DNA of 64,000 bases, taken from a virus. Each line of letters opens with the position of its first letter. The first letter of the stretch is position 1. The position numbers and the translations under genes are program-made. Below are positions 17,003-26,395 of this stretch, one piece after another. The notes below the pieces were generated by a model that worked only from the letters and a program-made list of their open reading frames with translations, did not search any database and was not told the origin of the DNA. The stretch spans positions 42,919 through 106,918 of the IMG/VR virus record IMGVR_UViG_3300042559_001588; one strand, written 5' to 3'.

Positions 17003-17725
17003 ATGAAAGATCATTTACTAGACCTGGTTCAACACACACTCGATTTGGGTGTAATTGACTTGGTTAAAATCACAGGCGACGACAAAGAAACAGTTATTGC
17101 TGCGGTGGCAGAAGACCGTTCGGTAGTAGTGGAAGGCAAGTTTGCTGGACCAGTGGCAGATTTTGTTGGTACCTTTGGCATGCCAAATTTAAACAAGTTA
17201 AAAATCTTGTTGAATCTTCAGGAATACCGCGAGAACGCCAAACTCAGTATCACACGCAAGACCACAGGCGAACCAGATGGTATTGCATTTGAAAACGCTG
17301 CTGGCGACTTTAAAAACAGCTATCGCTTTATGGCCAGTGGCATGGTGAACGACCAGCTCAAGAACTATAAATTTAAAACACCAACTTGGCACATTGAGTT
17401 TGAACCAACTGTGGCCAGTATCCTGCGTTTGAAAATGCAAGCACAGGCCAACGCCGAAGAAACCAACTTTCAAGCAAAAACCGATGGTACCGACTTGATG
17501 TTCTTCTTTGGCGATCACAGCACTCACGCTGGAAACTTTGTGTTTCAACCAAACATCACAGGACAGCTCAAACGAGCATGGTCGTGGCCTATTGTGACAT
17601 TCATCAGCATTATGAATCTTGCTGGCGACAAGATTGTCCGGATCAGTGATGACGGTGCAGCAATGATCACTGTGGATTCAGGACTTGCTGTTTATAACTA
17701 CATTCTTCCAGCACAGAGCAAGTGA
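17003..17725 (+). CDS. 45: Sliding clamp (T4 gp45-like DNA polymerase processivity factor)
   Basis: 240 residues versus 228 in T4. Pattern of two clamp domains; the C-terminal GAAMITVDSGLAVYNYILPAQ and NITGQLKRAWSWPIVTF are typical of phage gp45 homologues. It tethers the polymerase to DNA and in T4 also activates late transcription, consistent with a DsbA-like gene nearby. Good Shine-Dalgarno and a GTGA overlap with the following DpdA-like gene. Confidence 0.8.
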   Translation: MKDHLLDLVQHTLDLGVIDLVKITGDDKETVIAAVAEDRSVVVEGKFAGPVADFVGTFGMPNLNKLKILLNLQEYRENAKLSITRKTTGEPDGIAFENAAGDFKNSYRFMASGMVNDQLKNYKFKTPTWHIEFEPTVASILRLKMQAQANAEETNFQAKTDGTDLMFFFGDHSTHAGNFVFQPNITGQLKRAWSWPIVTFISIMNLAGDKIVRISDDGAAMITVDSGLAVYNYILPAQSK

Positions 17726-19284
17726 TGGAACAAGACAATCTAACAGCCAAGCAAAAAGATTACGCCATATTTTTGCCGGCTATTAGTGGATTCTACGCCA
17801 CCTTTGTAGGCAAGCAGCGTGATCCAGTAAATGGTCCCTATGTGGAGCCAGGTCGTATGCCCGCAGGTATTCCTGATATGGAACAACTGAACTGGCTCAA
17901 CAGCCAGCAAGCATTGTTTCCATATCGGTGGAGTCTGTATTCAGGTGGACACGCCAACTTAGATCTTACCAAACCAGACTGGTCAGAGGATATGGTTCGT
18001 AATCGTGAGCCTGGCACACTCGTGTTAGGCGACTCGGGTGGATTCCAGATTGCCAAAGGTCTGTGGGAAGGCGATTGGAAAGCCAACTCGGGCTGTGCCA
18101 AAGCACAAAAGAAGCGCGAATCTATTCTCAAATGGCTAGACGGTGTTGCCACATACGGCATGACTCTGGATATCCCTACCTGGGTTATTCATGACAAGAA
18201 TGCCAGCGACAAGTGCGGTATCAAAACACTGCAAGAAGCAGTTGACGCTACCAAATACAACAACGAATACTTTATGAAACATCGTAAAGGTGTTAAAAAT
18301 GGTGGCATGAAAGTGTTGAATGTTCTGCAGGGTGCCAGTCATGCCGACGCTGATCGCTGGTACGACCTAATGAAAGACTACTGCGATCCTGTCAAGTATC
18401 CAGACACTCACTTCAACGGCTGGAGCATGGGCGGACAGAACATGTGTGATGTGCATTTGGTGCTCAAGCGTTTGGTAGCATTGCGACATGACAATTTGTT
18501 GCAACCAGGTATTCACGATTGGATGCACTTTTTGGGTACCAGCAAGTTGGAATGGGCCGTGCTGCTGACTGTGATTCAGCGAGCAGTTAGAAAGTATGTG
18601 AATCCAGAATTTACCATTTCTTTTGATTGTGCCAGTCCATTCCTGGCCACTGCCAATGGTCAAGTGTATCACGAGATTGTGCTGCCACACAATGGCAAGT
18701 GGAGTTACAGAATGAATCCCATTGCGGATGACAAAAAGTACAGCACAGACACACGCCCGTATGGACAAGCAGTGGTGGCAGATGGCCTGGTTGATAAATT
18801 CGACGAAAGTCCCATCAGCCAACATCTGCAGATGAAAGATATTTGTTATTACAAACCCGGTGACCTAAATAAGATTGGCAAAGAAGGCAAAACAAGTTGG
18901 GACAGTTTCAGCTATGCTTTGTTGATGGGTCATAATGTGTGGTTACATTTGGAATCAGTGCAACGGGCCAACAGAGAATTTGATGCTGGATCAAGACCCA
19001 AAATGATGTGGGACACCAATGGCGATTACACCAAGTTTGAAGACATTGTGGAAGCAATCTTTGCTACACCAGATCGAGCAGAAGCAGAAGCCATCATTGA
19101 ACAGTACGATCGTTATTGGATGGACATAGTCGGCACTCGCGGATTCAAAGGCAAGAAGGCCAAAAACGCTCGTTCACAATTCAACGCATTGTTCGAAACA
19201 GTTGACGACGAGGTCGATGATAATGTACAATCACAACAAGCAATAGACGATCGAATTGCAATTCAAGAAGATTTAGGTTTATGA
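17722..19284 (+). CDS. dpdA: DpdA-like tRNA-guanine transglycosylase homologue (7-deazaguanine DNA modification)
   Basis: 520 residues; start GTG 17722 or ATG 17725, overlapping the clamp stop. VLGDSGGFQIAKG (about 97) is the Tgt-family Asp general-base motif, YGMTLDIPTWV follows, HFLGTSKLEW and ISFDCASPFLATANGQ (about 298) match the Tgt region with the nucleophilic Asp. Longer than bacterial Tgt and lacking its Cys3His zinc site as far as I can see, as in DpdA. DpdA swaps guanine in DNA for a 7-deazaguanine, shielding phage DNA from restriction. FolE, QueD and QueE lie elsewhere in the window. Confidence 0.8.
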   Translation: MMEQDNLTAKQKDYAIFLPAISGFYATFVGKQRDPVNGPYVEPGRMPAGIPDMEQLNWLNSQQALFPYRWSLYSGGHANLDLTKPDWSEDMVRNREPGTLVLGDSGGFQIAKGLWEGDWKANSGCAKAQKKRESILKWLDGVATYGMTLDIPTWVIHDKNASDKCGIKTLQEAVDATKYNNEYFMKHRKGVKNGGMKVLNVLQGASHADADRWYDLMKDYCDPVKYPDTHFNGWSMGGQNMCDVHLVLKRLVALRHDNLLQPGIHDWMHFLGTSKLEWAVLLTVIQRAVRKYVNPEFTISFDCASPFLATANGQVYHEIVLPHNGKWSYRMNPIADDKKYSTDTRPYGQAVVADGLVDKFDESPISQHLQMKDICYYKPGDLNKIGKEGKTSWDSFSYALLMGHNVWLHLESVQRANREFDAGSRPKMMWDTNGDYTKFEDIVEAIFATPDRAEAEAIIEQYDRYWMDIVGTRGFKGKKAKNARSQFNALFETVDDEVDDNVQSQQAIDDRIAIQEDLGL

Positions 19285-19790
19285 TTAGAAAAGATCACGA
19301 CGATTCGGTAAAGTTCTTTACTGGAACAGAAGTAGAACACACTCCTGCATTGGGAAAGAAAACTCTGTTTGTGGTGGGTGTGCAGTCAGTGGATGACATT
19401 GCTGCACACCTAACAGGCTGCGAACACATCTACTTTGGCGCCAACCAGAGTTTTCCCAACTATGACATCAATGCTCGTGGTTGGCTAGACTGGGAGAACA
19501 TGATTGGACCATTCCTAGACCGAGGTTATCTATGCACCCTAGACATAGATGTCAAATCCGTGGAAGGCTTGTTAGAAAGCGGATTCACCGAACATCACAA
19601 CTTCATTCCCATGATATCGGTCAAGCTGCCTTACATACGCCAGCTGGGCTACAACGCCACACTCAAACTGGACGACAAAGACTTTGCTGCTACCAATCCT
19701 GGAGTGTGGTGTCACAGTGTACACAAATTACAAAGTCGCACAGCATTCACTGACTGGGATCAGTACAACAAAGACGAGGTAGTAAAATGA
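19281..19790 (+). CDS. Conserved phage protein, possible DpdA partner, 169 aa
   Basis: ATGA overlap with dpdA and with the next gene, so translationally coupled. Contains a mixed alpha/beta core: KTLFVVGVQSVDDIAAHL, HIYFGANQSFPNY, YLCTLDIDVKSVEGLLESG and FIPMISVKLPYIRQLGYNATLKLDD. C-terminus GVWCHSVHKL. Not recognised; close coupling suggests a role with DpdA or the clamp. Confidence 0.55.
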   Translation: MIRKDHDDSVKFFTGTEVEHTPALGKKTLFVVGVQSVDDIAAHLTGCEHIYFGANQSFPNYDINARGWLDWENMIGPFLDRGYLCTLDIDVKSVEGLLESGFTEHHNFIPMISVKLPYIRQLGYNATLKLDDKDFAATNPGVWCHSVHKLQSRTAFTDWDQYNKDEVVK

Positions 19791-20077
19791 TTAGATGGTT
19801 ATGGTCAAGAATGATGAAATGGGGTTGGGATTTCAACCACAATCTACAAGAAAACGATGTAGTCTATGCCCTAGGAAGCAGAGATGATGATAGTATTGAA
19901 TTGTCAGACCCATTAACCTTTAGAATACAAACAGTGTTGGGCGGCACCTTGATAGAAACCAGTTATTATCATAGGAAATCAGAGGATCGTCGCTCTAAAT
20001 TATATATTGTCACACCAGAAGAAAACTTGTCTGAAAGTGTGGGTAAAATTGTAACCATGGAACTACTACAAAAATGA
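19787..20077 (+). CDS. Hypothetical phage protein, 96 aa
   Basis: Overlaps both neighbours by four bases. Trp-rich amphipathic start MIRWLWSRMMKWGWDF, then a beta-rich body (VVYALGSRDDDSIEL, FRIQTVLGG). No family recognised. Confidence 0.5.
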   Translation: MIRWLWSRMMKWGWDFNHNLQENDVVYALGSRDDDSIELSDPLTFRIQTVLGGTLIETSYYHRKSEDRRSKLYIVTPEENLSESVGKIVTMELLQK

Positions 20078-20547
20078 TACAAGCACAACGAGAAGCAATA
20101 GATCGCATCGTGGAAAAGGCCGAACGCAAAGTCTGGGTCACATTCCAAAAAGAAGGCATACATAAATACCCTGCGGCGCTGACAGATCCAGCGTTGGCCA
20201 CAGGAGATGAATATGATGTATCGTTTTTGGGCCATCCTCATCGCCACATCTTTCATTTCAGGGTGTGGATCGATGTGTTCCATAATGACCGGGACATCGA
20301 GTTCATCCAATTCAAACGCTGGCTCGAAAACCTGTTCCGGCCTAAACATACCGACAATAACAATAATACGGATTCCGTTCTAAGCCTTGACTACAAAAGT
20401 TGCGAGATGATCGCAGATGACATATATATACAGATTGCACAGCGATATCCGGACAGAGCTGTGTGGATTGAAGTATCCGAAGACAATGAAAACGGCTGCT
20501 TGATCAAGTATGAACTTTCTCGTCCTAACCTCTCTTTAAAAATTTAA
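20074..20547 (+). CDS. Tunnelling-fold (PTPS/QueD-like) paralogue, 157 aa
   Basis: HIFHFRVWIDVFHNDRDIEFIQFKRWLENLF followed by LDYKSCEMIADDIYIQIAQRYPDRAVWIEVSED resembles the order in pterin synthases: His-rich strand, long helix, 'S/PxE' helix and an Exx-ending strand. The canonical QueD zinc His triad is incomplete (HPHRHIFHF). Coupled to the DpdA operon. Inferred to share the fold; may act on a related substrate or have lost activity. Confidence 0.4.
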   Translation: MIQAQREAIDRIVEKAERKVWVTFQKEGIHKYPAALTDPALATGDEYDVSFLGHPHRHIFHFRVWIDVFHNDRDIEFIQFKRWLENLFRPKHTDNNNNTDSVLSLDYKSCEMIADDIYIQIAQRYPDRAVWIEVSEDNENGCLIKYELSRPNLSLKI

Positions 20548-20586
20548 AAATTTTTAAATCTCATCAACCTTTAAAAAAGAAACATC

Positions 20587-20808
20587 ATGGCCAAACAACT
20601 CGTACAAGCCAACCCCAAGTCTACAGCAGCACTGGAAGAACTAGGAACCTTTCTGGAATTTTGTTGCGATTTTGGATATCGTTACAATGAAGCAGACCTG
20701 TATAACTTCAAAAGTTATGCCTGGCAGCAATACAACAAGTTCACGCAGGGTAAAAACGCTCGTGACATGTGGGCCGAAGATGCTCGTAGGTTAAACAGAA
20801 ATATTTAA
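20587..20808 (+). CDS. Small helical phage protein, 73 aa
   Basis: Predicted two-helix protein (ALEELGTFLEFCCDFGYRYNEADLYNF, AWQQYNKF) with KNARDMWAED. No function recognised. Confidence 0.5.
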   Translation: MAKQLVQANPKSTAALEELGTFLEFCCDFGYRYNEADLYNFKSYAWQQYNKFTQGKNARDMWAEDARRLNRNI

Positions 20809-20811
20809 ATC

Positions 20812-21678
20812 TTGGTTACAATATTTTTTGTTCCAGGAATGTTTGGATCAACTGTTGAATTTGTGCTAAGGTCGTATACAGACAAATTCAACAAGGTCAA
20901 TGGAGAAGTGTTGTCGGATGGATCTATGCATTCATTTGAAAAAGCGTTTCACCCAACTGATATGGAATCAATAACTCCAAAATCTGTGGTAGATATATCC
21001 ACCCCAATATATCCATTTAAAAAACAACATTTTCCTGAAATACTACAAGCGTTTTTGAACAATAAGCTCATACACAACACAATAATACTACATGCTGATT
21101 CCTTACGAGCAGCCGAACTTAATATTTTATTTCAATATCACAAAATAGCGTTTGGTGAAAAACTAAACCTCGGCCTTGATATTTTTTGTTACAATAATAC
21201 TCATGACATTGTAAACTGGAATCAAAATTATACTCACTGGGACCAAATGCAGTCATGGGAGTTGCGAGAATGGTTTAGTTTGTTTTATGTTCCATGGGTG
21301 CAGGAATGGATTGAGTCACAACATCAAGCGCCCGATACATATTTAAAAGTGTGCAATACTGATATACTGTATGATACTAAGAATACTTTCAAACGCATTT
21401 TTAAATTTCTTAATTTAACACCGACCGGCGATCTTGATTTGTTTATTGCTGATTGGACAAAAAAACAGCAATACATTGTAGACGAGTTTGACTTGTTAGA
21501 TCGTATAGTTGATTGCTCTATTAATAATCAACCACTGGAGTGGCAACCCATTAACCTCATAGCAGAAGCTATTGTGCAACAGAGACTACGAGCAGTTGGT
21601 TACGAAATACGGTGTGATGGACTAGATACGTTTCCAACAGATTCCAGAACACTTTACAACTTATTGGAGAAATGCTAA
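20812..21678 (+). CDS. Sulfotransferase-like protein
   Basis: Start is TTG at 20812 (VTIFFVPGMFGSTVEFVLRSY); an ATG at 20839 would cut the PAPS-loop-like strand. FVPGMFGSTVEF fits the 5'-phosphosulfate loop of sulfotransferases, and TYLKVCNTDILYDTKNTFKRIFKFLNLTP fits the 3' region where a helix follows the conserved acidic residue. 288 residues. Base composition is more AT-rich than its neighbours, hinting at a separate origin. Likely decorates a glycan or lipid. Confidence 0.5.
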   Translation: MVTIFFVPGMFGSTVEFVLRSYTDKFNKVNGEVLSDGSMHSFEKAFHPTDMESITPKSVVDISTPIYPFKKQHFPEILQAFLNNKLIHNTIILHADSLRAAELNILFQYHKIAFGEKLNLGLDIFCYNNTHDIVNWNQNYTHWDQMQSWELREWFSLFYVPWVQEWIESQHQAPDTYLKVCNTDILYDTKNTFKRIFKFLNLTPTGDLDLFIADWTKKQQYIVDEFDLLDRIVDCSINNQPLEWQPINLIAEAIVQQRLRAVGYEIRCDGLDTFPTDSRTLYNLLEKC

Positions 21679-21679
21679 C

Positions 21680-22081
21680 ATGGGTGCAAGCAGAGAAAAA
21701 GATTTGGCAGACTTTGACCTTGAGCGTTTTGTTGACATGTTCGACGAAGCTATGACCAGTCAAGATCCGCGTGTGATGGATGCGCTGCGCGGTCTCATGA
21801 TGATAGTGCTACTGACTCGTCCTGAAATCAAAACAGAACACAGTCGCAACCATGGACCTCTGAGAAGATTGTTCGAAGACATGAATCATCTAAATAGACG
21901 TATGCATGACATGGAAGACAAAGTCAATAACATGGGTCGATCTAGTGATTCGGCTGAAAAATATGCATACACCCATTATCCTGACAAAAAGTATGCCATG
22001 ACTGCTACACAGGCAATGGCCGCGCAAATTGATCGAGATGTATTGAACCGAGTACAAGGACTAAATGAACGAGAAGATTAA
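21680..22081 (+). CDS. Hypothetical helical phage protein, 133 aa
   Basis: Starts just after the previous gene. All-helical with a coiled-coil-like centre (LRRLFEDMNHLNRRMHDMEDKVNNM). Overlaps the next gene by 17 bases. Function unknown. Confidence 0.5.
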   Translation: MGASREKDLADFDLERFVDMFDEAMTSQDPRVMDALRGLMMIVLLTRPEIKTEHSRNHGPLRRLFEDMNHLNRRMHDMEDKVNNMGRSSDSAEKYAYTHYPDKKYAMTATQAMAAQIDRDVLNRVQGLNERED

Positions 22082-22352
22082 ACAATTTGCCGAACAGGCT
22101 AAAAAATATGCTCTTGATGCTATGATTAAAATCACAGACCGAGAACAAGCATTGAAAGTGTATTCGGAATCTTATGATACAAAGTTCGCCGAGTTGATTG
22201 TGACGGAATGCTTGCGGCAGGTTGAAGAACAATACAAACCTGTGTTGGAAGATGAAGTCATGATGAAGGACACGCATTGGGGTGGATATGTCCAATGCGG
22301 TGTTGATAGTTATGTGGCCATTAGAGAACATTTTTTTGGAGTTGAAGAATGA
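22065..22352 (+). CDS. KFAELIV/GVEE family small protein, 95 aa
   Basis: MNEKIKQFAEQAKKYA ... TKFAELIVTECLRQVEEQ ... AIREHFFGVEE. The same start (MNE+I..LAEQA), middle (KFAELIV) and end (HFGVEE) occur in two proteins near 63.5-63.9 kb. The DNA for GVEE also supplies a GGAG ribosome site and an ATGA overlap for the next gene. Common in phages; function unknown. Confidence 0.6.
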   Translation: MNEKIKQFAEQAKKYALDAMIKITDREQALKVYSESYDTKFAELIVTECLRQVEEQYKPVLEDEVMMKDTHWGGYVQCGVDSYVAIREHFFGVEE

Positions 22353-23551
22353 GAAAACTATTTTATTGTGGTTTGGAGTCGTATGAAGCAAGGTACACTC
22401 TACAACTGACTGAATGGAACCGTCGTGTGTTCGATCGTAGAGGGTTGGATGTAGTTTATGTTCCAGGCAGCACCATTGACAACACACAAAGTATCAGCGT
22501 GGGACAGGTGTTGGATGCACACGGCCGCAGTTACTTTGGCATGAGCCAAATGATGAATCTTGTGCAAATGATGCGCCGAGGAGAAGTCACAAGTGAAGAT
22601 GTGATCTACTTTGAAGACATGTTTCAGCCCGGTATCGAGAGCTTGCCTTATATTCTTGATCAAGTGGATGCGGATCAGCGTCCTAGGATCTATGTTCGCT
22701 GTCTTGCTCAGGCCATTGATCCTGATGATTTTGTTCATGTATGGGGCATGGAAAAGTGGATGGGCCTGTATGAAAAAATGGTCAATGAGTTTGTGACAGG
22801 TGTGCTTGCTACCAACGAAGAAATGGTTGCTCACATGCGTATTGCAGGCTGGACTGCTCCTATCTACAACATCTCAGGCTTGGCGTTCGGCAAGGCAGAA
22901 GTACTGGAACGCATCGGCGGTGCGGAAAAAGTCCGACCATTTGAAGAACGCCCTCGTCGAGTGGGTTTTGCAGCTAGGTTTGATCAAGAAAAACAACCGG
23001 GCTTCTTCATGGATCTGATTGAGATGTACGGTGAACTCACCACGGAGCCTTGTGAGTTTGCCATCTACTCCGGCGGTGCATTGCGCAGCAACAATCCTGA
23101 ATTTGTGACCCGTGCTAGAGCCATGGAAGCAGCCGGCAAGTTAAAAATCTATGACAACATAAGCAAGAATGAATATTATGATCATCTCAATGACACTCGT
23201 GTATTGTTCAATTGTGCTTTACAGGACTGGGTTAGCAACACCGTCTCGGAAGCTGACACTCTTGGAGCTAATGTGCTCTATCCTGCTTATCGTAGCTTTC
23301 CTGAAACTTTTGCAAACGATCCTAATCGACTTTATGTTCCCTGGAGCATAGATGATGCTTATCACAAGATGCAAAACTTGCTGCGTGAACCACATCACAA
23401 CATGGGCTTGATCAGCGACTGGAACAACGGCACAGTTGATCGTGTGGTTGATATCATTGAAGGCCGCGGCGAACAATGGAATCGTGCAGGCAATCGATAT
23501 CGTGATCATGTGGCACAAGACAAATATCATGTGAGAAAGATCGAATCATGA
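22349..23551 (+). CDS. GT-B-type glycosyltransferase
   Basis: 400 residues. C-terminal half GFAARFDQEKQPGFFMDLIEMY ... FAIYSGGALRSNNPEF ... YDHLNDTRVLFNCALQDWVSNTVSEADTLGANVLYPAYRSFPE matches the nucleotide-sugar half of GT4-like enzymes, with the acidic E-x-D position. Overlaps GalE-like gene by four bases. Probably glycosylates DNA, a capsid protein or the host surface. Confidence 0.7.
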   Translation: MRKLFYCGLESYEARYTLQLTEWNRRVFDRRGLDVVYVPGSTIDNTQSISVGQVLDAHGRSYFGMSQMMNLVQMMRRGEVTSEDVIYFEDMFQPGIESLPYILDQVDADQRPRIYVRCLAQAIDPDDFVHVWGMEKWMGLYEKMVNEFVTGVLATNEEMVAHMRIAGWTAPIYNISGLAFGKAEVLERIGGAEKVRPFEERPRRVGFAARFDQEKQPGFFMDLIEMYGELTTEPCEFAIYSGGALRSNNPEFVTRARAMEAAGKLKIYDNISKNEYYDHLNDTRVLFNCALQDWVSNTVSEADTLGANVLYPAYRSFPETFANDPNRLYVPWSIDDAYHKMQNLLREPHHNMGLISDWNNGTVDRVVDIIEGRGEQWNRAGNRYRDHVAQDKYHVRKIES

Positions 23552-24507
23552 GCACTGTTGTAGTAACAGGTGCTGCTGGTTACATTGGTGGCGAAATTGC
23601 CCTGTTGTTGAAAGATGCAGGGCACACTGTGGTTGGTATTGATCGCAGACCCTTGTCAAGTCATCTCAAAGACGTTATGGACTTTGTACAAGCAGACTTT
23701 GACAGCGACGACTCTTATCGCAAGTTGATTTCTGTACGGCCCGCAGCCATTGTACACTGTGCAGGCACCAGCTTGGTTGGCCCTAGCATTCTGCGTCCCA
23801 GTGATTACTACAACAACAATGTGGTCAAGACTCTCAACCTGCTGAACATTGTTATGGCTGCAATGCCGCAAACCAGATTTATCTTTAGCAGCAGTGCAGC
23901 AGTGTACGGTGACCCTGTTATGACTCCGTGTGATGAAGTTGATCCAAAGGAACCCATAAGTCCCTATGGTCAAAGCAAACTGATGGTGGAACAGATCCTG
24001 GAAAGTTATCACCGTGCATATGGTCTAGACTATGTGGCATTTCGCTATTTCAATGCGTGTGGCGCAGACAGCCAAGGCCGGCACGGTCAAGAGCCCGGGG
24101 CAACACACATCATTGCTCGAGTGCTGGAAAGCATTCGGGACCGTACAGAATTTGTGCTCAACGGCATTGATTACCCCACTCCCGACGGAACCTGTGTACG
24201 AGACTATGTGCATGTGGAAGATATTGCCCGAGCACACGTCATGGCGCTGGATTCAAAAGTCACAGCAGGCGTATACAATCTTGGATCCAACAACGGAACC
24301 AGCAACAGAGAAATCATTGATACAGCACAACAGGTCACTGGCAGTGCTGCGGTCGTTCAACTTAGTCAGGCACGACCAGGCGATCCACCCGTACTTACTG
24401 CCAGTGCTGCCAAGTTTGGAATGGCTGTGGACGGCGCATGGCAAAAACATACTTTGCATGACATGATTTCGCATGCATGGACCTGGTACAATCGATCCCA
24501 TGTTTGA
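23548..24507 (+). CDS. galE: UDP-glucose 4-epimerase-like SDR protein
   Basis: VVTGAAGYIGGEIALLLKDAGH is the NAD-binding GxxGxxG; IFSSSAAVYGDP supplies the Ser and YGQSKLMVEQ the catalytic YxxxK; YVAFRYFNACGAD and PTPDGTCVRDYVHVEDIARAH are classic GalE signatures. 319 residues, about 20 shorter than E. coli GalE. Interconverts UDP-glucose and UDP-galactose, supplying the adjacent glycosyltransferase. Confidence 0.88.
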   Translation: MSTVVVTGAAGYIGGEIALLLKDAGHTVVGIDRRPLSSHLKDVMDFVQADFDSDDSYRKLISVRPAAIVHCAGTSLVGPSILRPSDYYNNNVVKTLNLLNIVMAAMPQTRFIFSSSAAVYGDPVMTPCDEVDPKEPISPYGQSKLMVEQILESYHRAYGLDYVAFRYFNACGADSQGRHGQEPGATHIIARVLESIRDRTEFVLNGIDYPTPDGTCVRDYVHVEDIARAHVMALDSKVTAGVYNLGSNNGTSNREIIDTAQQVTGSAAVVQLSQARPGDPPVLTASAAKFGMAVDGAWQKHTLHDMISHAWTWYNRSHV

Positions 24508-25087
24508 TAAGATTCTAAAATTTGAACATGCGCTGGCAGAGTTCACCGGCGCACCTTATGTGATCATGACCGATTGCTGCACACATGCCATCGAACTTTG
24601 TCTACGCTATGACCGGATACGAAGCTGTAGTTTTACAGCATTTACCTATCTGAGTGTGGCCATGACCATGCACAAACTGGGCATCAAGTACGGCCTGGAA
24701 AACGAAGTCTGGACCGGTGAGTATCACATTCATGACACTCGAATCTGGGACAGTGCTAGACGACTGGAAAAGAACATGTATCGACCTGGTGCCATGCAGT
24801 GCTTGAGTTTTGGACACGGTAAACCCCTGCATATTGGTCGTGGTGGTGCCATCTTGTTGGATGATCCAGCAGCATACGAGATCATGATTCGTCAACGCTA
24901 TGATGGACGCGACCTAAATACATCACCCTGGCAAGCACAACACACATTTCAAGTTGGATATCACTACAAGCCCACGCCCGAAGAAGCTGTTCAAGGTCTG
25001 GCCATGTTGGAAGGAATCAAGGACCAAGGCTGTGTGCCTGTGCATGTCGCTTACCCAGACCTAAGAACTATTACCATAGTAGATTGA
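24500..25087 (+). CDS. Truncated DegT/DnrJ-type PLP aminotransferase-like protein
   Basis: ATG at 24500 (or 24473) overlaps galE. FEHALAEFTGAPYVIMTDCCTHAIELCLRY and SFGHGKPLHIGRGGAILLDD match the large PLP domain of sugar aminotransferases, including the region of the Schiff-base Lys. Only about 195 residues against about 370, so the C-terminal small domain is missing. Either a reduced phage form or a remnant. Pairs with galE and the glycosyltransferase. Confidence 0.6.
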   Translation: MFDKILKFEHALAEFTGAPYVIMTDCCTHAIELCLRYDRIRSCSFTAFTYLSVAMTMHKLGIKYGLENEVWTGEYHIHDTRIWDSARRLEKNMYRPGAMQCLSFGHGKPLHIGRGGAILLDDPAAYEIMIRQRYDGRDLNTSPWQAQHTFQVGYHYKPTPEEAVQGLAMLEGIKDQGCVPVHVAYPDLRTITIVD

Positions 25088-25112
25088 CTTTGCAGTCTAA
25101 ATACTATACAAT
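25084..25112 (+). promoter_or_regulatory. Sigma-70 promoter for folE
   Basis: TTGACT (25084-25089), 17 bases, TACAAT (25107-25112), directly overlapping the end of the aminotransferase-like gene; GGAG lies before the ATG at 25153. Confidence 0.75.
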
Positions 25113-25152
25113 CAACAAAAGCAATCCACTGCGTCAACATCGGAGAAAAAGT

Positions 25153-25851
25153 ATGGACACAAGTAAAAATTTAGCACAGGTGCTTCGCGAACGAATGCAA
25201 GCCGACAACAAGCGTTTCTGGGCTGGTGATAACATCAGCGAGTATGTTAAAGATGAGTTTGACAAGAACTATCTTATTGAAGAGGCAACTGTAGCGTTTG
25301 AGGGTGTACTCGATGCACTGTTAATTGATCGTGAGAATGATCCTAATAGCAAAGGTACAGCACGCCGCCTTGCTAAAATGTACTTCAATGAAATTATGGC
25401 AGGTAGATATGAACCAGCACCAGATGCAACCGCTTTCCCAAATGATTCGGCAGACCGTTACGAAGGTATGTTGGTGGTTAGAAGTGAGCTTCGTAGTATG
25501 TGTAGTCATCATCATCAGCCTGTGTCCGGTGTGGCTTATATCGGAATCATTGCTGCTCAAAAACTTATTGGTCTTAGCAAGTACACTCGCATTGCTCAGT
25601 GGTGTGCCCGTCGCGGTACATTACAGGAAGAACTCTGCAATGACATTGCACGAGAAATCTCCAAAGCAACTGAAAGCGACAATGTAGCAGTGTATCTTGA
25701 AGCGGAACATGGCTGCTGCACCAATAGAGGAATAATGGCGCACAGTAGTCTGACACAGACCACAGTGCTCAAAGGTGCATTCAAGGACGACAAAGGAACA
25801 AAGAAGGAATTCTTTGACAATATCTTGCTTCAGTCAAGAAACGGTAATTAA
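25153..25851 (+). CDS. folE: GTP cyclohydrolase I
   Basis: ATG at 25153 chosen because GGAG sits ten bases before it; the frame is open upstream to 25084. Signatures: MCSHHHQPVSGVAYIGI (zinc Cys/His and catalytic His), KLIGLSKYTRIAQWCARR, LQEELCNDIAREI, YLEAEHGCCTNRGIM (second zinc Cys). 232 residues. Makes 7,8-dihydroneopterin triphosphate, first step toward preQ0; fits with QueD, QueE and DpdA. Confidence 0.92.
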   Translation: MDTSKNLAQVLRERMQADNKRFWAGDNISEYVKDEFDKNYLIEEATVAFEGVLDALLIDRENDPNSKGTARRLAKMYFNEIMAGRYEPAPDATAFPNDSADRYEGMLVVRSELRSMCSHHHQPVSGVAYIGIIAAQKLIGLSKYTRIAQWCARRGTLQEELCNDIAREISKATESDNVAVYLEAEHGCCTNRGIMAHSSLTQTTVLKGAFKDDKGTKKEFFDNILLQSRNGN

Positions 25852-25867
25852 ATTAAAGGAAAATAAT

Positions 25868-26395
25868 ATGACACAAACTGTACCCAATGTAAAATTTGCA
25901 TTTCGCGAAGGCGACGAAGCTCCCGAAGATGGCGGTTGCCCGATCGGCGGAGAATTTGTTTTTAAAACAAGCACGGATTTGTTTGCCAACAAACAAGTGA
26001 TTGTCTTTAGTCTGCCCGGAGCATTTACTCCCACTTGCAGCACATACCAACTGCCGGGCTTTGAACAAAAGTTTGAAGAATTTCGAGCCAAAGGCATTGA
26101 TGAGATTTATTGCATCAGTGTCAACGATGCCTTTGTAATGAACGAATGGGCTCGATCGCTGGGTATTAAAAATATCAAAGTCGTCCCAGACGGCGCCGGT
26201 ACTTTTACCGACGGAATGGGCATGACAGTTGACATGAGTGAGATTGGATTTGGCCTGCGCAGTCGTCGTTATGCGGCAGTGATCAACAACTGCAAAGTAG
26301 AAAAAATGTTTGTGGAACCCGACTCCAGTGCCGCAGATCCAGATCCTTACGGTGTTTCTAGCCCCGAGAGTGTGATGAAGTACATCGACCAATGA
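25868..26395 (+). CDS. Peroxiredoxin (Prx5/AhpC-TSA type)
   Basis: ATG at 25868 after [27 protein letters not shown] holds the Pro-Gly-x-Phe-Thr-Pro-x-Cys peroxidatic site of the Prx5 group; the catalytic Arg is expected in the SRRYAAVI strand. 175 residues. Reduces peroxides; a host-type auxiliary gene. ATGA overlap with the ferredoxin suggests joint expression. Confidence 0.88.
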   Translation: MTQTVPNVKFAFREGDEAPEDGGCPIGGEFVFKTSTDLFANKQVIVFSLPGAFTPTCSTYQLPGFEQKFEEFRAKGIDEIYCISVNDAFVMNEWARSLGIKNIKVVPDGAGTFTDGMGMTVDMSEIGFGLRSRRYAAVINNCKVEKMFVEPDSSAADPDPYGVSSPESVMKYIDQ

